Source: an uncultured Polaromonas sp.
GTDB taxonomy: Bacteria; Pseudomonadota; Gammaproteobacteria; Burkholderiales; Burkholderiaceae_C
Assembly: GCA_937863225.1 (NCBI GenBank)
Contig: CALMEI010000075.1
Coordinates: 1 to 64,000, forward strand
Direction: 5' to 3'
DNA: 64,000 bases
Under the pieces are notes generated by a model, which was not told the DNA's origin, searched no databases, and was given only the letters and a program-made list of their open reading frames with translations. The translations under genes and the position numbers were made by a program. Positions 1 to 9,950 of the stretch are shown here, piece after piece (within the stretch, counting starts at the first letter, position 1; each line of letters begins with the position of its first letter).

Positions 1-6
1 AAAACA

Positions 7-20
7 AGCACTATTATGCA
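7..20. promoter_or_regulatory. Candidate BoxR operator at the left edge
   Basis: The site reads AGCA-CTATTA-TGCA and is embedded in CAAGCACTATNNTGCAT. The same pattern with identical spacing recurs at 13275-13288 (start of boxR) and 14375-14388 (upstream of boxC). TGCA-containing operators are known for BzdR/BoxR-type regulators of benzoyl-CoA genes (recalled, not checked). No plus-strand gene starts here, so the site probably serves a leftward gene that begins outside the window; that is inference. Confidence 0.5.
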
Positions 21-146
21 TGTTTGACGCTGAAAGTGGCATCTATTTTCCTAGTAAAAACCCTTGTCTGGATGTTTTGTACATGGTTTAAATCTGTTGT
101 ATAGGTGATTTGTTGGGTAACCATTGTCAAATTCAAGGCTTCTTAT

Positions 147-2438
147 TTAGGCGTTCAGCGCCAGTTGTGTGGCTCGCTCGAGGTTACGTTCGAGTTGTAT
201 TTTTCCACCTAAATATTGTTTTGGCCAAGTCACGGCGTTGTAACCTTGTGCCGCAGCAGCATGCAAAGTCCATGCCGGATCAGACAAATGCGGCCGGGCC
301 AAGGCGCATAAATCCGCACGGCCAGCTGCAATGATGGTGTTGACATGGTCGGCTTCGTAAATGTTGCCAACTGCGATCGTAGGAACAAGAAGTTCATTGC
401 GAATTTTGTCTGAAAATGGCACTTGGAACATGCGACCATAGATTGGCTTTTCATCTTTGCTGACTTGTCCCGCTGAAACGTGAATGATGTCAGCACCCGC
501 GGCTTTAAATATGGCAGCTATGGCTACCGCGTCAGTCGGTGTGATACCGCCTGGAACCCAGTCATGAGCTGAAATGCGCACTGACATTGGTTTGTCAGCT
601 GGCCAAACGTGTCTCATTGCTGAAAACACCTCAAGCGGAAACCGGCAACGGTTTTCTAGTGAACCGCCATAACCATCGGTGCGATGGTTGGTCAATGGCG
701 AAATAAAAGATGACATCAAATAGCCATGTGCCGCATGGAATTCAAGCATATCAAAATCAGCGGCTTGTGCACGCTGGGTTGCAAGCACAAACGCAGATTT
801 GACATCGTCCATGTCAGCGCGTGTCATTTCACGAGGTATTTGTGAGCGACCAGATACATAAGGAATGGCTGAGGGGCCGATTAAAGGCCAATTGTCGTCT
901 GTCAGTGGTTGATCGATGCCATCCCAAGCAAGCATGGTAGAGCCTTTGCGACCCGCGTGGCCAATCTGAATGGCCATTTTGGCGCGGCTATTGGCGTGCA
1001 CAAAGTCGTTGATTCGTTTCCAGGCGATTTCTTGTTCATGGTTCCAAATGCCTGTACATCCTGGTGTGATACGTGCATGGGGTGCAACGCAAGTCATCTC
1101 TGTCACAACCAAAGCTGCACCACCCAGTGCGCGTGCTGAATAATGCGCAAAATGAAAATCATTTGGCAATCCATCGTTCGCTGAATAGGTGCACATTGGG
1201 GAAACAACAACGCGGTTGACCAAGTTCATTTCTCGCAGCTTAAAGGGCGTAAACATGGGAGGAATGGGTTTGGCTGGCAAGCCGCTTTTTTGAGCGAACC
1301 AAGTGTCGAAATTTTGAATGTATTTGGGGTCGCGTAATTTTTGGTTTTCATGCCCCACACGCTGACTGCCCGTGAGCAATGAGAAGGCAAATTGTTCTGG
1401 TTCTAAATGGACGTACCTTTCTATATCCTCAAACCAGGTCATGCGGTTGCGCGCGGCACTTTGCAGTTTGAGTGCTTCGATTTCACGTTCTGCTTGGTAG
1501 CGCGCTAAACGTTCTGGCACACTGCCATCTGTGCTGTTGAGCACACGGGACAATGAAATGGCATCTTCCATGGCCAACTTGGTACCGGATCCAATCGCAA
1601 AATGTGCGGTGTGAGCAGCGTCGCCAATGAGCACAATATTGTCTTTGTACCAGCGCTCACACAGGACACGGTTAAATTTAAGCCACATGGCTGAGCCACG
1701 TAAATGTCTTGCGTTGGATATTAATGAATGTCCATCCAATAAATCGGCAAATAATTTTTCGCAGAAAGCGATGGATTCTGGTGCTTCAAATTGATCGATG
1801 CCAGCTTTGTACCACGTTGACTCTGGCGTTTCGACGATGAACGTTGACATCTCATCATTAAAGCGATAGGCGTGCAGATTAAACCAACCAAATTCGGTTT
1901 CTTTGAAAGCAAAAGTGAAAGCGTCCAGTTTCTTTTTGGTTCCTAACCAAATGAATCGGCAAGTTCGCAAATCGATACGCGGATTGAAATGAGATTCGTA
2001 TTTGCTACGTGTGGTTGAGAAAACACCGTCTGCGCCAATTACCAAATCATAATTCTTGGCGTAATCATCTGGATCTTTGAATTCTTGTTCAAACACCAAA
2101 TTGACACCCAAGCTTTTAGCTCGGCGTTGAAATATTTCTAACAACTTCAAACGCGCAATACCACAAAATCCATGTCCACCTGAAGTGATTTTTTGACCTT
2201 TGATGTGAACATCAATATCGTCCCAGTGGTGAAAATTCGCTTCGATTTCGTCCACCACTTGCGCGTCTGCAGTGCGATAACCGTCCATGGTTTTGTCAGA
2301 GAAAACAATACCCCAGCCAAAAGTGTTGTCGGCCGCATTGCGGTCAATGACCGTGATGTCGTGTGCTGGATTGGCCTTTTTCATCAAAATGGAAAAGTAC
2401 AGACCAGCAGGGCCACCACCTAAGCATACGACTTTCAT
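147..2438 (-). CDS. Bifunctional 2-aminobenzoyl-CoA monooxygenase/reductase (salicylyl-CoA 5-hydroxylase type)
   Basis: A two-domain flavoprotein of 763 residues. Residues 1 to about 375 form a class A flavin monooxygenase with the Rossmann motif GGGPAG at 7-12 and the second FAD motif GDAAH at about 272-276. Residues about 394-763 form an Old Yellow Enzyme-type domain with the typical segments [20 protein letters not shown] and GYGGSLENR. This fusion is known from the aerobic 2-aminobenzoate pathway of Azoarcus evansii, where the CoA-bound ring is hydroxylated and then reduced to a non-aromatic product; close relatives are annotated as salicylyl-CoA 5-hydroxylases. The start at 2438 is chosen because AAGGAG lies 7-8 bases upstream; an earlier in-frame GTG/ATG extension lacks this. 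It is divergent from the MarR gene. The true substrate (amino- or hydroxybenzoyl-CoA) cannot be decided from sequence. Confidence 0.85.
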   Translation of the reverse strand: MKVVCLGGGPAGLYFSILMKKANPAHDITVIDRNAADNTFGWGIVFSDKTMDGYRTADAQVVDEIEANFHHWDDIDVHIKGQKITSGGHGFCGIARLKLLEIFQRRAKSLGVNLVFEQEFKDPDDYAKNYDLVIGADGVFSTTRSKYESHFNPRIDLRTCRFIWLGTKKKLDAFTFAFKETEFGWFNLHAYRFNDEMSTFIVETPESTWYKAGIDQFEAPESIAFCEKLFADLLDGHSLISNARHLRGSAMWLKFNRVLCERWYKDNIVLIGDAAHTAHFAIGSGTKLAMEDAISLSRVLNSTDGSVPERLARYQAEREIEALKLQSAARNRMTWFEDIERYVHLEPEQFAFSLLTGSQRVGHENQKLRDPKYIQNFDTWFAQKSGLPAKPIPPMFTPFKLREMNLVNRVVVSPMCTYSANDGLPNDFHFAHYSARALGGAALVVTEMTCVAPHARITPGCTGIWNHEQEIAWKRINDFVHANSRAKMAIQIGHAGRKGSTMLAWDGIDQPLTDDNWPLIGPSAIPYVSGRSQIPREMTRADMDDVKSAFVLATQRAQAADFDMLEFHAAHGYLMSSFISPLTNHRTDGYGGSLENRCRFPLEVFSAMRHVWPADKPMSVRISAHDWVPGGITPTDAVAIAAIFKAAGADIIHVSAGQVSKDEKPIYGRMFQVPFSDKIRNELLVPTIAVGNIYEADHVNTIIAAGRADLCALARPHLSDPAWTLHAAAAQGYNAVTWPKQYLGGKIQLERNLERATQLALNA

Positions 2439-2545
2439 GAACATGCTCCTTGCATAATAAACCCGCAACCATCATTGAATTAAACTGGCAAACCGTCTTC
2501 AACTGAGATCTGCTTCAGGATTCACTTCGTTAAATACTTTAAATA

Positions 2546-2650
2546 TAAACTATTTAACTATAAAAGAATTTAACTTGGCATTTGATGAGTGTCAATAGGG
2601 TAATTATGGATATTTCCAGCGTTGACAAAAAATAGTTTAGACATAAACTA
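2546..2650. promoter_or_regulatory. Divergent promoter region with MarR-type operators
   Basis: A perfect inverted repeat, TAGTTTA-GACA-TAAACTA, spans 2633-2650. It overlaps a plus-strand promoter with -35 TTGACA (2622-2627) and -10 TAAACT (2644-2649), 16 bp apart. The 10-mer AAATAGTTTA of this site recurs inverted at 2546-2555, just downstream of a minus-strand promoter with TTGACA (2595-2590) and TAAATT (2572-2567), spacing 17. One operator per divergent promoter fits repression of both genes by the adjacent MarR protein. The operator role is inferred. Confidence 0.55.
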
Positions 2651-2677
2651 ATTCAATCTAAATTAAAAAGCTTGAAA

Positions 2678-3157
2678 ATGGACTTAGAAGCCCGACTCCT
2701 TGGTACACAACAAAGTGAACATCCACAAGAACTGCGACTGTGGTTGAGACTGTTAACTTGCACCCAATTGGTTGAAAAAAAAGTGCGTACCCAACTGCGC
2801 CAGCAATTTGACACCACATTGCCTCGATTTGATTTGTTGTCGCAACTTGAACGATCTCCACAGGGTTTGAAGATGAATGAGTTAAGTCGTCGCATGATGG
2901 TCAGTGGTGGCAACATCACAGGCATTACCGACCAATTGGTGAATGAAGGATTGGTTGAACGCATCACTGTTGACAATGACAGACGCGCTTTTCGAGTTTG
3001 TCTCACTCAACAAGGACGCACTGTGTTTTCGACCATGGCTCTGCAGCATGAGGCCTGGATTGTGCAAGCTTTTGCCGGTTTGAAAGTCACCGAAATTGCC
3101 ACGCTATACAAATTGCTAGGTAAAGTGAAGCAACATTCTATGAAAGAAATGCCATGA
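2678..3157 (+). CDS. MarR-family transcriptional regulator
   Basis: A protein of about 159 residues with a winged-helix MarR core ([18 protein letters not shown]..., then the recognition-helix region [13 protein letters not shown] and the wing segment [17 protein letters not shown]). MarR proteins in aromatic catabolic clusters usually bind aryl-CoA ligands and repress the pathway; the ligand is unknown here. The ATG at 2678 is preferred, although a TTG six bases upstream is in frame; neither has a strong ribosome binding site. Its stop overlaps the enoyl-CoA hydratase start (ATGA), so it appears to be the first gene of the plus-strand catabolic operon. The palindrome in its -10 region suggests autorepression. 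Confidence 0.85.
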   Translation: MDLEARLLGTQQSEHPQELRLWLRLLTCTQLVEKKVRTQLRQQFDTTLPRFDLLSQLERSPQGLKMNELSRRMMVSGGNITGITDQLVNEGLVERITVDNDRRAFRVCLTQQGRTVFSTMALQHEAWIVQAFAGLKVTEIATLYKLLGKVKQHSMKEMP

Positions 3158-4023
3158 ATCATTTTGTTAGCAAGAACAACCCAATGCACGGTCAATTCAA
3201 CGCCAAAGCTGCCTATCAAGCAACCCATTTTGCTTGGCACTATGAACCAGTTGATGACAAGGGAGGTGTGGGTACCATCACCTTGAACCGACCTGATCGC
3301 AAGAACCCATTAACGTTCGACTCTTACCACGAACTGCGCTCGTTCTTTCATGAACTGCAATACGCTACCGATGTGAAGGCCATTGTGGTGACGGGTGCGG
3401 GTAATAATTTTTGCAGTGGTGGCGATGTCTTTGAGATCATTGGACCACTGACTCAAATGAGCATGCCAGAAATGTTGGCGTTCACCCGCATGACGGGCGA
3501 TTTGGTAAAAACCATGCGCAACTGCCCGCAACCCATTATTGGTGCAATCGATGGCATTTGCGCGGGGGCTGGTGCCATGATGGCCTTGGCCTGTGATTTG
3601 CGTTACGGCACTGACAAAACTAAAACAGCGTTTTTGTTTACACGCGTTGGTTTAGCAGGTGCAGATATGGGGGCGTGTGCTTTGTTGCCGCGTGTGATTG
3701 GTCAGGGCAGGGCGTCTGAACTGCTGTTCACTGGCCGAGCCATGGGTGCACAAGAAGGATTGGCTTGGGGGTTTTTTAATGGCTTATGTGAGTCGACGGA
3801 ACTGCTGGCCAAAGCACAAAGCATTGCCAAGGATTTGGCGACAGGTCCAACTTTTGCACACAGCATGACCAAAACAATGCTGCAACAAGAATGGGCGATG
3901 ACCATTGAACAAGCTGTCGAGGCTGAGGCGCAGGCGCAGGCAATCTGTATGCAAACGCATGATTTCAAACGCGCTTTTGAAGCTTTTGCGAGCAAACAAA
4001 CACCTGTATTTGGAGGTGATTGA
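3154..4023 (+). CDS. Enoyl-CoA hydratase/isomerase family protein
   Basis: Crotonase-fold protein of 289 residues. The substrate-binding segment [18 protein letters not shown], the oxyanion-hole segment [10 protein letters not shown] and the second conserved glycine block [15 protein letters not shown] are all visible. It probably hydrates an unsaturated alicyclic or ring-opened CoA ester after dearomatisation; the exact step is inferred from context. It overlaps the preceding MarR stop by four bases and is followed directly by acyl-CoA dehydrogenase, implying translational coupling. The N-terminus before residue 25 is not typical of the family, and an internal ATG at residue 11 is an alternative start. 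Confidence 0.85.
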   Translation: MNHFVSKNNPMHGQFNAKAAYQATHFAWHYEPVDDKGGVGTITLNRPDRKNPLTFDSYHELRSFFHELQYATDVKAIVVTGAGNNFCSGGDVFEIIGPLTQMSMPEMLAFTRMTGDLVKTMRNCPQPIIGAIDGICAGAGAMMALACDLRYGTDKTKTAFLFTRVGLAGADMGACALLPRVIGQGRASELLFTGRAMGAQEGLAWGFFNGLCESTELLAKAQSIAKDLATGPTFAHSMTKTMLQQEWAMTIEQAVEAEAQAQAICMQTHDFKRAFEAFASKQTPVFGGD

Positions 4024-5334
4024 ATGACCACGCAAATGCAGCTCGTCGCAACAACATCGCAGTATGAATTACCGTTTTTTGACGCTGTTCATGCGCAATT
4101 GGCCAGTCGTTTGGTCGATTGGCTACCGCAACAGCAGTTTGATGAATCAGACGACAGACGTGCATGCAAAGAATGGGTGAAACGATTGGGGCAGGGCGGA
4201 TGGTTGCGTTACTGTGTGCCGGCCGGATTCGAGGGAGAATTGGGCGGTGCCTTGCCACAACTGGATTCACGTGCGTTGGTGATTTTGCGCGAAACACTGG
4301 CGTTCCATTCTCCATTGGCAGACTTTACTTTTGCCATGCAAGGTTTGGGCAGTGGTGCGATTACATTGGCTGGTACCGCCCAACAACAAGCACATTACCT
4401 GCCAGCAGTGGCACGTGGAGACAAAATTGCCGCATTTGCTTTGAGCGAACCTGATGCCGGCTCAGACGTGGCGGCCATGCAAACCAGCGCGACTAAAGCG
4501 TACACCCAAACTGCTATAAATAACATAGCACATCAGGCAATAAATAAGCCTGCTACAGGTCAATTTGATGCTAAAAATGATGGGAATCATGAAGCGTACA
4601 GTTTGTCGGGTGTCAAAACATGGATCAGCAATGGGGGCATCGCAGATTTTTATGTGACATTTGCAAAGACAGATGTCACAGTCGGAACCAAGGGCATCAG
4701 TGCGTTTATCGTTGATGCCGATGTGCACGGTTTGGATACCTCTGAGCACATCCAAGTCATGGCACCGCACCCACTGGCAACGCTTCGGTTCGCAAACTGT
4801 CGTGTTCCCAGTAATGCATTGTTGGGTGTAGAGGGTGAAGGATTCAAACTTGCGATGCGCACTTTGGACATCTTTCGCGCTTCGGTGGCTGCGGCTGCCA
4901 TTGGCATGGCGCGTCGTGCCATGGCTGAGGCACTGCGCTTTGCCGGCGCACGCCGCATGTTTGGTGGCACTTTGGCGGATATGCAACTGACGCAGGCCAA
5001 ATTTGGCAGCATGGCCGCATTAATTGATGGCGCTGCATTGTTGACCTACCGTGCGGCATGGATGCGTGACACAGTGGGAACAGAAGGTAAAGAATCTGCA
5101 GCTCATTACAGTCGCGCATCGGCCATGGCCAAACTGGTTGCCACAGAAAACGCACAGCAAGTCATCGACATGGCATTGCAAATGCATGGTGGTCAAGGGG
5201 TCCAAGTTGGCAATGTGCTTGAACATTTGTACCGTGATATCCGTTCACTGCGAATCTATGAAGGTGCAACTGAAGTCCAGCAGCTCATCATTGGTAAATC
5301 GGTGCTTAAAACGGCGATTAATTCGGTGGCGTAA
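4024..5334 (+). CDS. Acyl-CoA dehydrogenase carrying an in-frame repeat insertion
   Basis: FAD-dependent acyl-CoA dehydrogenase of 436 residues. It shows [11 protein letters not shown] (flavin/substrate loop), [12 protein letters not shown], and the C-terminal QMHGGQGV and [10 protein letters not shown] motifs of the family. It presumably oxidises a CoA ester formed after ring hydrolysis in this operon. The unusual feature is residues about 163-180, encoded by 4511-4563. A copy of the dispersed palindromic repeat lies between the conserved segments AAMQTSAT and YSLSGVKTW and adds a stretch that family members normally lack. The frame stays open and the flanking motifs are intact, so the enzyme is probably functional. 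It is followed by an aryl-CoA ligase 13 bases downstream. Confidence 0.88.
   Translation: MTTQMQLVATTSQYELPFFDAVHAQLASRLVDWLPQQQFDESDDRRACKEWVKRLGQGGWLRYCVPAGFEGELGGALPQLDSRALVILRETLAFHSPLADFTFAMQGLGSGAITLAGTAQQQAHYLPAVARGDKIAAFALSEPDAGSDVAAMQTSATKAYTQTAINNIAHQAINKPATGQFDAKNDGNHEAYSLSGVKTWISNGGIADFYVTFAKTDVTVGTKGISAFIVDADVHGLDTSEHIQVMAPHPLATLRFANCRVPSNALLGVEGEGFKLAMRTLDIFRASVAAAAIGMARRAMAEALRFAGARRMFGGTLADMQLTQAKFGSMAALIDGAALLTYRAAWMRDTVGTEGKESAAHYSRASAMAKLVATENAQQVIDMALQMHGGQGVQVGNVLEHLYRDIRSLRIYEGATEVQQLIIGKSVLKTAINSVA
4511..4563 (-). repeat. Dispersed palindromic repeat, copy inside acyl-CoA dehydrogenase
   Basis: In the gene's direction it reads TGCTATAAATAACATAGCA, then CAGGCAATAAATAAGCCTG and CTACAGG. 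It matches the reverse complement of the intergenic copies at 14191 and 57202, including the TGCTAT...ATAGCA arm and the GGCAATAAAT core. It encodes [18 protein letters not shown]. Confidence 0.8.
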
Positions 5335-5347
5335 GGAGAGATTGAGC

Positions 5348-6987
5348 ATGGTTGATTCAAAAAGCGCGGCATCCTCACAGCAAGATCGTTTCATACACGA
5401 TGGTTTGCCACCGGTTTCACAATGGCCTGTATTGCAGTATCCGGTGCCCGATCAAACGGCACCCACGCATCTCAATTTAGTTGTGGAGTTGTTGGACAAA
5501 GCTTGCAACAATGCTTGGGCTGATCGTCCCTTGCTGCGCAGTCCAAAAATCGTACTGAGTTACAGCGATGTACTAGAACGCGTGAACCGAATTGCACAAG
5601 TTTTGACGGATGATTTGAAACTGGTTCCAGGCAACCGGGTACTTTTACGTGGCAGCAATTCGATTGGTTTGTGTTTAAGCTGGTTAGCGGTGGTCAAAGC
5701 AGGACTGATTGCGGTCAGTACCATGCCTTTGTTAAGGTCCAGTGAGTTAGGCGACATCATCGCCAAAGCACAACCCACAGTGGCTTTGTGCGATAGCAAA
5801 TTGCTTGACGAACTTGTCACAGCGCAAAGCCAACACCCTGTGTTGCAAACCATTGTGCCATTCAATACCATGACAGATCCCGATGGTTTGGCCAGTCGTT
5901 CGGCTCAAAAAAATGGGAACTTCACTCCTTGTAATACCTTGGCGACGGACATCGCACTTTTGGCATTTACGTCTGGTACAACAGGCAAGCCCAAAGCACC
6001 CATCCATACACACAGAGATGTTCTGGCCGCTTGTGAAGCGTGGCCAAGGCATGTTTTGCAAGCCACACCGGACGACATTGTGATCGGTTCTCCGCCTTTG
6101 GCGTTTACTTTTGGTTTGGGTGGTTTGTTGATTTTTCCAATGTGGTCAGGATCATCTGTTTACTTTCCTGATGTGCCCTATACACCAGAAGGAATGGTTA
6201 AATTAATCAACGAAGTGGGCGCAACGATTTGTTATACCGCCCCCACGTTTTACCGTCAAATGGCGCCTTTTGCCAAACTTCATGGTTTACCCAAGCTGCG
6301 TATTTCGGTGAGTGCGGGTGAGGCTCTACCCGACACAACGCGCCAATTGTGGAAAGATGCCACCGGCTTGCAAATGCTGGATGGCATTGGCGCAACGGAG
6401 ATGTTCCACATTTTTATTTCTTCAGCTGGAAAAGATGTGAAAGCGGGTGCGATTGGGAAAGTTGTACCCGGCTACACAGCAAAAGTGGTAGACGATGCAG
6501 GTAATGAAGTGCCGCGCGGCACGCTGGGTAAATTGGCTGTGGTGGGTCCAACAGGTTGCCGCTACTTTGATGATGCACGTCAACTCAATTACGTTAAACA
6601 AGGTTGGAATTACCCGGGGGATGCATTCATACAGGACGCTGAGGGGTATTTTTGCTACCAAGCACGCGATGACGACATGATCATCACGGCAGGATATAAC
6701 GTGGGTGCGCCAGAGGTTGAAGATGCGCTATTGAAACACCCGGCGGTTTTAGAGTGCGCAGTGGTTGGTCAAAAGGATGAAGAACGCGGTATGGTGGTGC
6801 GGGCTTTTGTGGTGATGAAGCCAACTTATGCTGCCAATGACAGCATGATTAAAGCATTACAGGATCACGTGAAGGCCACCTTGCTCCTTATAAATACCCG
6901 CGCATTGTGAGCTTTGTTGATAAGCTGCCACGCACTGAAACGGGCAAGTTGCAACGCTTTAAATTAAAACAAGAAAGCCAGATATGA
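5348..6987 (+). pseudogene. Aryl-CoA ligase (2-aminobenzoate/benzoate-CoA ligase family), frameshifted near the C-terminus
   Basis: AMP-forming ligase with the P-loop TSGTTGKPKAPIHTH and the A5-type motif GIGATEM. The open frame from the ATG at 5348 (GGAGAG upstream) ends at 6910 after 520 residues. From about 6884 the normal C-terminus continues in another frame through APYKYPR-like, VDKLPRTETGKLQRFKL and QESQI to a TGA at 6985-6987, which overlaps the next gene's ATG. Restoring one base near 6883 would rebuild a protein of about 546 residues. As read, the product lacks the A10 lysine (TGKLQ) needed for adenylate formation. Either the gene is recently inactivated or this is a single-base sequencing or assembly error; the intact downstream codons favour a recent or artefactual event. 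It would activate the aromatic acid for the monooxygenase/reductase. Confidence 0.85.
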
Positions 6988-7388
6988 AAAAACTCCTCCA
7001 GCCTGAAGGATGGCTAACACCCAAAGGTTATGCCAATGGAATCGCTGCACGCGGCACGTTGGTATTTGTTGGCGGACAAATAGGTTGGAATGCACAGCAA
7101 CAATTCGAATCTGATGATTTCATACTGCAAACGGCACAAACATTGCGCAACATTGTTGCTGTTTTGCAAGAAGCCAATGCGGGACCCGAGCACATGGTGC
7201 GCATGACATGGTATGTGACTGACCGCGTGGAGTACAACAGCCGGTTATCTGAATTAGGAAAAGTTTACCGAGAAGTCATGGGTAGAAATTTCCCAGCCAT
7301 GGCCTGTCTTGAAGTTTCAGGTTTGATGGAAGCGCAAGCGAAAATTGAAATCGAGGTGACCGCAGTAATTCCTGACAAAGAGAATTAG
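6984..7388 (+). CDS. RidA-family protein (atypical, lacks the catalytic arginine)
   Basis: A protein of 134 residues of the YjgF/YER057c/UK114 fold. Recognisable segments are GTLVFVGGQIGW, TLRNIVAVLQEANAG and the C-terminal KIEIEVTAV. Canonical RidA has an arginine before the Cys-Val-Glu motif (PARSCVEV) that binds the imine carboxylate; here the segment is FPAMACLEVSGL, so the arginine is replaced by methionine. It belongs with the non-archetypal Rid groups, often found in catabolic operons. It overlaps the restored ligase stop by four bases. The monooxygenase/reductase is expected to make an enamine-type product from 2-aminobenzoyl-CoA, so a role in deamination is attractive but inferred. 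Confidence 0.82.
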   Translation: MKKLLQPEGWLTPKGYANGIAARGTLVFVGGQIGWNAQQQFESDDFILQTAQTLRNIVAVLQEANAGPEHMVRMTWYVTDRVEYNSRLSELGKVYREVMGRNFPAMACLEVSGLMEAQAKIEIEVTAVIPDKEN

Positions 7389-7406
7389 AGCTTTAAGTGT
7401 GATTAT

Positions 7407-8591
7407 CTAAAAGGCCGCAATTCCTGTCATGGCGCGACCCAAAATCAAAGCATGTATGTCGTGTGTACCTTCATAGGTGTTGACCACCTCGAGGTTTACC
7501 AAATGCCTTGCGACTCCAAACTCATCAGATATGCCATTACCACCCATCATGTCGCGTGCCGTGCGAGCAATATCAAGTGCTTTGCCGCATGAATTGCGTT
7601 TCATGATCGACGTGATTTCGACGGATGCTGTTCCTTCATCTTTCATGCGCCCCAAGCGCAGGCAACCTTGCAAACCCATTGTGATTTCTGTTTGCATGTC
7701 GGCTAATTTTTTTTGTATCAGTTGATTGGCTGCCAAAGGCTTGCCAAATTGTTTGCGATCAAGCGTGTATTGGCGTGCGCGATGCCAGCAGTCTTCGGCC
7801 GCGCCAAGAGCACCCCAAGCAATGCCATAGCGTGCACTGTTCAAACAAGTGAACGGTCCCTTTAACCCGCGTACGTCAGGGAAGGCATTTTCTTCAGGAC
7901 AAAACACATTGTCCAAGACAATTTCGCCAGTGATGCTGGTTTTTAAGCCAACTTTTCCTTGAATCTTGGGCGCACTTAAGCCTTTAAATCCCTTTTCGAG
8001 CACGAAGCCGCGAATCGAACCCGCATCGTCTTTGGCCCAGACCACAAACACGTCGGCGATAGGGCTGTTCGTGATCCACATTTTCGCACCCGTGATGCTG
8101 TAGCCACCAGGCACGGATTTGGCACGTGTGTCCATGCTACCTGGGTCAGATCCATGATTGGGCTCGGTCAAACCAAAGCAACCAATCCATTCGCCACTGG
8201 CCAGTTTGGGCAAGTATTTTTGTTTGGTGGCTTCGTTGCCAAATTCGTAAATCGGTACCATCACCAAAGATGTTTGCACGCTCATCATAGAACGGTAACC
8301 CGAATCAACACGTTCAACTTCGCGCGCGGCCAACCCATAGCAGACGTAGTTCAATCCTGCTCCACCGTATTCTTCAGGAATCATGGTGCCTAGCAAGCCC
8401 AATTCGCCCATCTCTTTGAAAATGCTGGTATCCGTGGTTTCGTTTCGAAAAGCACTGACAACGCGTGCGCCCAATTTGCTTTGACAGTAAGCCGCAGCAG
8501 ATTCACGCACCATGCGTTCATCTTCAGTGAGTTGTTGGTTTAACAACAATGGGTCATCCCATTGAAATGATGTTTTTTGTGATGTTTTCAT
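7407..8591 (-). CDS. gcdH: Glutaryl-CoA dehydrogenase
   Basis: Acyl-CoA dehydrogenase-fold protein of 394 residues with the features of glutaryl-CoA dehydrogenases: [14 protein letters not shown], the [16 protein letters not shown] segment and the C-terminal [17 protein letters not shown], where the Glu before GTHD is the catalytic base. It oxidatively decarboxylates glutaryl-CoA to crotonyl-CoA with electrons going to ETF. It is transcribed towards the plus-strand operon and ends 18 bases from the RidA stop. No clear Shine-Dalgarno precedes the ATG. A 12-bp palindrome (TTTAAG/CTTAAA, 8603-8614) lies just upstream and could be an operator. A C5 dicarboxyl-CoA from the aromatic pathway would be its logical substrate. 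Confidence 0.92.
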   Translation of the reverse strand: MKTSQKTSFQWDDPLLLNQQLTEDERMVRESAAAYCQSKLGARVVSAFRNETTDTSIFKEMGELGLLGTMIPEEYGGAGLNYVCYGLAAREVERVDSGYRSMMSVQTSLVMVPIYEFGNEATKQKYLPKLASGEWIGCFGLTEPNHGSDPGSMDTRAKSVPGGYSITGAKMWITNSPIADVFVVWAKDDAGSIRGFVLEKGFKGLSAPKIQGKVGLKTSITGEIVLDNVFCPEENAFPDVRGLKGPFTCLNSARYGIAWGALGAAEDCWHRARQYTLDRKQFGKPLAANQLIQKKLADMQTEITMGLQGCLRLGRMKDEGTASVEITSIMKRNSCGKALDIARTARDMMGGNGISDEFGVARHLVNLEVVNTYEGTHDIHALILGRAMTGIAAF

Positions 8592-8602
8592 GGGGTAATT
8601 AG

Positions 8603-8614
8603 TTTAAGCTTAAA
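8603..8614. promoter_or_regulatory. Short palindrome upstream of gcdH
   Basis: TTTAAGCTTAAA is a perfect 12-bp palindrome 12 bases upstream of the gcdH start codon, in the 120-bp divergent region shared with the thioesterase gene. It may be an operator; no cognate regulator can be assigned. Confidence 0.3.
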
Positions 8615-8711
8615 GTATTTGTGTGCCTAGTATAGCGCTTCTGTTTGCGAATTGAGATTTTTAACGTGCTAAACCCGTTGCATCGTTCTCGTTGGATATA
8701 CTCATTGGAAT

Positions 8712-9155
8712 ATGCACACATCTACAGTAACTTTTACGCGCGAGCGCACCATCCGGTTTTCTGATTGCGATCCTGCCGGCATTGTCTTTTACCCGCAATA
8801 TTTCGTCATGTTCAATGGTTTGGTGGAAGATTGGTTCACCGAAGGTTTGAACATCTCATACCAACAAATGATCATGACAAGACAAATTGGTTTACCCATG
8901 GTGCATTTGGAAGCCAGTTTTCGTGCCATCAGCAAAATGGGTGATAAAGTTTTGTTGCGTCTCAATGTTGAAAAATTGGGTGGCAAGTCCATGCGTTTAT
9001 TGATGCAATGTGTGAGCGCAGTGGATGGTCAATTGCGAATGGAAGCCAAACAAACATTGGTTACCACGTCGCTGGTCACCCATCAGGCCATCGATATTCC
9101 CGACGATTTTCGTGCCGCCATCACTGGTTTGGGATTTGCTGACTCAATGCCATGA
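8712..9155 (+). CDS. Acyl-CoA thioesterase, 4-hydroxybenzoyl-CoA thioesterase family
   Basis: Single hot-dog domain of 147 residues. The N-terminal motif FSDCDPAGIVFYPQYF is nearly identical to the active-site loop of 4-hydroxybenzoyl-CoA thioesterase, in which the Asp of DPAG is catalytic. It probably hydrolyses aryl-CoA or pathway CoA esters, perhaps to recycle CoA when intermediates build up, as proposed for thioesterases in box-type clusters. There is no recognisable ribosome binding site before the ATG; a TATACT at 8697-8702 would place transcription start very close to the start codon. The 3' end overlaps the convergent hydrolase gene by 35 bases. Confidence 0.85.
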   Translation: MHTSTVTFTRERTIRFSDCDPAGIVFYPQYFVMFNGLVEDWFTEGLNISYQQMIMTRQIGLPMVHLEASFRAISKMGDKVLLRLNVEKLGGKSMRLLMQCVSAVDGQLRMEAKQTLVTTSLVTHQAIDIPDDFRAAITGLGFADSMP

Positions 9156-9936
9156 ATGCAGCGACGGCATCAATCACTTGCGCGCTTTGATCTTTATGTG
9201 GCGAATGACCACAATTTGCCAGTTCTAACAACTGTGTTTGCGGTATCACACGTTTGATGCCATGGATTTGTTCCAAACTGCCATATTCATCATCCAGGCC
9301 TTGAATCGCCAGCAGTGGGCAAGTGATGGTTTTGATGGCCTCATTCAAATTCCAAAAACGAAATTCAGGTTTTAACCAAATGTCATTCCAGCCATAAAAA
9401 GCAGAATCGGCATCGTCATGAAACCGGCTTAATTTTTGGCGCAAATCAGTAGTCTGGTAAGTCAACTTTGCTTTTTCAATGCTGCGAACAGTCACATCTT
9501 CGACAAAAATATGAGGTGCCACTACGATGCAACCCGAGGTATGATGGGCATACCTTGCTGCAAAAAGCAGAGCAATCGAGCCGCCATCGCTGTGTCCAAA
9601 GAGCCAAGGTTGATGCTTTTCGGTGTCAATATTCAGTGCACTTAATAAAGCTGGCAATACTTCAAATGCTTGGCGGTGCATGAAGTCCACTTGCCAATGT
9701 TCGTCTGTGCTGCGTGGGCTCGATTTTCCATACCCAGGTCGCGAATAAACCAATCCTCGGCAGTTCGCCGCTGCGCAAAGTTGCTGAGGAAAAGCTTTCC
9801 ACATGGCCACAGAACCCAGGCCTTCATGCAAGAAAACGATCAATGGTTTTGTGGTGTCTGCACTACCAACCCATTGGTATTCAATGCGAATGGTTTTGCC
9901 ACGCCAATCTATGTTTACAAAGTGACTCGATGGCAC
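9121..9936 (-). CDS. Alpha/beta hydrolase
   Basis: A protein of 271 residues with an alpha/beta hydrolase fold: FLHEGLGS oxyanion region, the nucleophile elbow GHSDGG, a likely acid in GLDDEYG and the catalytic histidine in CGHSPHKD. It lies 14 bases downstream of the benzoate-CoA ligase gene on the same strand, so it is likely part of the boxD-ligase-hydrolase operon. Hydrolases of this type are frequent companions of box genes; a role in ester or thioester hydrolysis or ring-opened product turnover is possible but unproven. Its 3' end overlaps that of the convergent thioesterase gene. Confidence 0.8.
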   Translation of the reverse strand: MPSSHFVNIDWRGKTIRIEYQWVGSADTTKPLIVFLHEGLGSVAMWKAFPQQLCAAANCRGLVYSRPGYGKSSPRSTDEHWQVDFMHRQAFEVLPALLSALNIDTEKHQPWLFGHSDGGSIALLFAARYAHHTSGCIVVAPHIFVEDVTVRSIEKAKLTYQTTDLRQKLSRFHDDADSAFYGWNDIWLKPEFRFWNLNEAIKTITCPLLAIQGLDDEYGSLEQIHGIKRVIPQTQLLELANCGHSPHKDQSAQVIDAVAAFMALSQQIPNQ

Positions 9937-9950
9937 GTGTTAGTAGGCTG

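Noticed and set aside
5051-5347. An extended N-terminus for the aryl-CoA ligase in the same frame
   Set aside because: It overlaps the end of acyl-CoA dehydrogenase, is unlike any ligase N-terminus and ignores the good ribosome binding site at 5335.
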